A DNA stretch of 56,438 nt from JBOFOR01 sp051654865 (GTDB lineage Bacteria > Bacillota > Clostridia > Peptostreptococcales > Peptostreptococcaceae), in the NCBI GenBank assembly GCA_051654865.1, contig JBOFYV010000045.1, forward strand, positions 1-56,438, in the 5' to 3' direction. This document shows, one piece after another, positions 55,005 to 56,438 of the stretch (positions are counted from its first letter, which is position 1; each line of letters begins with the position of its first letter). Position numbers and translations under genes: made by a program. The notes under the pieces were generated by a model, which was not told the origin of the DNA, did not search any database, and worked only from the letters and a program-made list of their open reading frames with translations.

Positions 55005-55108
55005 TGTAAATATAGCCCGCGCCGATGTGTATTATATAAGCCTTCCTTCCGCCCTTTGGGAAAGTCGGTGCGGCTTATATAATACACATCGGCGCTTATG
55101 ATTTATAC
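55005..55108 (+). repeat. Palindromic element, copy 2
   Basis: Perfect 24-nt arms (55019-55042, starting GCGCCGATGTG, and 55072-55095) enclose the 29-nt core (55043-55071) with its CCC-ttt-GGG centre. AGCCC precedes and TTATG follows; outer TAAAT / ATTTA can pair. Same orientation as copy 1; the outer half of the arms has an unrelated sequence. Confidence 0.88.
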
Positions 55109-55189
55109 TAAATAAAGCTCTTGGAAATTAACAAATTGGAATTTTATTTTATAATATAGAATAACTATACTAAATCTAGGACTTTATTA

Positions 55190-55596
55190 TTATAATATTA
55201 TTCCCATAATTATTTCATCACAGTAGCTTCCATCTTTGAGTTTAAAAGCATTTTTATTTCTATCCCAAACCTCAAAATCATTTTTCTTATATAATCTTAT
55301 TGCCTTTTCATTATCTGAAAATACACCAAGTTCAATTTGCTCATACCCAATTTTTTTTGCTACTTCTATTATCTCTTTTGTTAATATGCTTCCAAGGCTT
55401 TTATTCCAATATTTTTTTTAATTGAAATTCCAAATGCAGCTCTATGTCTTAGTTTAATACGATTTCTTATGCAATTAAGAGATGCATTACCTGCGAATTC
55501 ATTATTAACAAATACTGCAATCATAATATCATTATCGCTGATTGCAATATTATTGATATGCTCTATCTCCCCAACCTTTAGTTTATTAAATATCAT
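55190..55596 (-). pseudogene. Broken GNAT acetyltransferase
   Basis: Two parts of one GNAT protein are in different frames. The first (55596 leftward) reads through AVFVNNEFAGNASLN and RHRAAFGISIKK; the second ends KKIGYEQIELGVFSDNEKAIRLYKKNDFEVW, with the stop at 55190-55192. The break falls in a run of eight A on the coding strand (T run 55412-55419); one more A would restore KKKYWNKSLGSIL, the normal acetyl-CoA-binding sequence. The N-terminal 40-50 residues usual in the family are also absent, and the apparent start ATG lies in the conserved flank of palindromic element copy 3. It is therefore damaged twice. Confidence 0.82.
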
Positions 55597-55687
55597 GAGT
55601 GTAGATGGGAGTTATATAGGTCGCACCGACTTTCCCTCAGGGCGGAAGGAAGACCTATATAATTCCCCTCTACACGGGCTTCATTTA
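55587..55687 (-). repeat. Palindromic element, copy 3 (inverted)
   Basis: On the minus strand: AGCCC (55680-55676), left arm 55675-55652 (GTGTAGAGGGG...AGGTC), core 55651-55623 with CCC-tga-GGG, right arm 55622-55599, then TCATG. The arms pair with two mismatches over 24 nt. Outer TAAAT / ATTTA flanks are present as in copy 2. Copies 2 and 3 face each other across the broken GNAT gene. Confidence 0.86.
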
Positions 55688-55724
55688 CCAACTAATAAAA
55701 TTTTACTAAATTTGCGTAAAACTA

Positions 55725-55753
55725 TTTACAATGAAAACGATGTCATATATTAT
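55725..55753 (+). promoter_or_regulatory. Beta-galactosidase promoter with cre site
   Basis: TTTACA (55725-55730) and TATTAT (55748-55753) spaced 17 bp. Between and overlapping them is ATGAAAACGATGTCAT (55731-55746), which fits the CcpA cre consensus WTGNAARCGNWWWCAW except at one W position. A cre site in this place should block transcription when preferred sugars are present. Confidence 0.7.
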
Positions 55754-55786
55754 ATAAGTATAAACAAATTATTTGGAGGGACGAAG

Positions 55787-56438
55787 ATGTATTTAGGAGT
55801 AGACTACTACCCAGAACACTGGGATAAAAATATGATAGATGAAGATTTAAATAATATATTAGAACTTAACTGCAATGTAATAAGAATAGGGGAATTTGCA
55901 TGGCATAAGATGGAAAGTACAGAAGGAAATTTTGACTTTTCATACTTTGATAGAGTAATAAATAAAGCAAAAGAAAAACAACTAAAAGTTATATTTGGAA
56001 CACCAACTGCTACTATGCCAGCTTGGTTAGCTAAAAAATATCCTGAAGTATTAAGCGAAGATGAATTCAACAACAAAAGAGTGTTCGGTGGAAGAAGACA
56101 GTACTGTTTTAACAGTAAAGTTTACTACAATTACTCAGAAAAAATAATAAGAGCTTTAGCTAATCATTACAAAGATGAAGAAGGAATAGTTTCTTGGCAA
56201 ATAGATAACGAGTTTGGTCATGAAGGTAGTGATATGTGTTATTGTGACTCATGTAAAACAGCTTTCCATGAATACTTAAAAGAAGAATACAACAATGATA
56301 TAGATAAATTAAATGAAACTTGGGGAACGATATTCTGGTCTCAAACTTACAATGAGTTTGATGAAATACCATTACCTACAACTACTATAACAACTCACAA
56401 CCCATCACTAAGAATGGAACATGAGAGATTTAGAAGTG
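55787..56438 (+). CDS. GH42 beta-galactosidase (5' part, cut by window end)
   Basis: 217 codons are present of a family that usually has about 650-690. Behind GGAGGG, it starts MYLGVDYYPEHWDKNMIDEDL, the standard GH42 opening, followed by NVIRIGEFAWHKMESTEGNFDF. The acid/base Glu is in SWQIDNEFGHEG, and the zinc-site cysteines are visible in MCYCDSCKTAF. It hydrolyses terminal beta-galactosides from plant or host oligosaccharides; the nucleophile Glu lies beyond the window. No signal peptide, so substrate enters first, perhaps by the GPH symporter at 53572. Confidence 0.95.
   Translation, partial: MYLGVDYYPEHWDKNMIDEDLNNILELNCNVIRIGEFAWHKMESTEGNFDFSYFDRVINKAKEKQLKVIFGTPTATMPAWLAKKYPEVLSEDEFNNKRVFGGRRQYCFNSKVYYNYSEKIIRALANHYKDEEGIVSWQIDNEFGHEGSDMCYCDSCKTAFHEYLKEEYNNDIDKLNETWGTIFWSQTYNEFDEIPLPTTTITTHNPSLRMEHERFRS

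Noticed and set aside
52310..55687. Palindromic elements as integron attC sites, REP sequences or IS ends
   Set aside because: They lack the attC core triplets. There is no GTAG-type tetranucleotide as in REP elements, and there is no transposase or integrase gene nearby. The covarying arms also argue against ordinary transposon ends.

Overview
The window is a low-GC, gene-dense segment of a spore-forming Firmicute. AT-rich codon use, AGGAGG-type ribosome binding sites, TTG starts, SPOCS-domain (DUF3794) proteins, DUF4179 anti-sigma and DUF975 families, and a class I c-di-GMP riboswitch all point to Clostridia. A Peptostreptococcaceae member (Paraclostridium, Paeniclostridium, Romboutsia or a relative) is my best guess, by family resemblance only. 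I saw no rRNA, tRNA, CRISPR array, phage or intact insertion sequence.

Layout. 1-7.1 kb: housekeeping genes: yaaA (cut by the window edge), two proteins of unknown role, cysS behind a Cys-rich leader peptide and attenuator, a DegV protein and an AEC transporter. 7.3-16.7 kb: a cell-surface block: M14 peptidase, an OmpR-type two-component system, a GH101-like lipoprotein, an MBOAT O-acyltransferase with a DHHW partner split over two genes, and a GH73-type glucosaminidase. Four promoters here share the same direct-repeat operator with the same spacing, so this looks like a local regulon that includes the regulator itself. 16.8-27.9 kb: a probable spore-surface island: a 2331-residue DUF11-repeat protein without signal peptide, three tandem SPOCS proteins with terminal cysteines, two small SPOCS-like paralogues at the island edges, and one unknown gene. 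28-36 kb: an ECF sigma/DUF4179 anti-sigma pair, a second two-component system with a small membrane protein between regulator and kinase, and a YtrA-type ABC operon. 36-42.3 kb: an APC amino-acid permease and a 1481-residue secreted subtilisin-like protease with a dockerin-like end. 42.5-48.5 kb: a c-di-GMP-I riboswitch with two terminators before a LuxR-type regulator whose receiver is degenerate (Glu at the phosphoacceptor position), then a sigma factor/membrane protein pair and an ABC exporter with two large permeases. 48.8-56.4 kb: a three-subunit molybdenum hydroxylase (xanthine dehydrogenase type), MTA/SAH nucleosidase, a GPH sugar symporter, a broken GNAT gene and the start of a GH42 beta-galactosidase with a cre-like site inside its promoter.

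The last 4 kb hold three copies of a palindromic element that I do not recognise. Each has 24-nt arms around a 29-nt conserved core. The outer arms differ completely between copies yet stay complementary within each copy. This element, the cysS attenuator, the four-promoter operator set and the SPOCS/DUF11 island are the most interesting things here.
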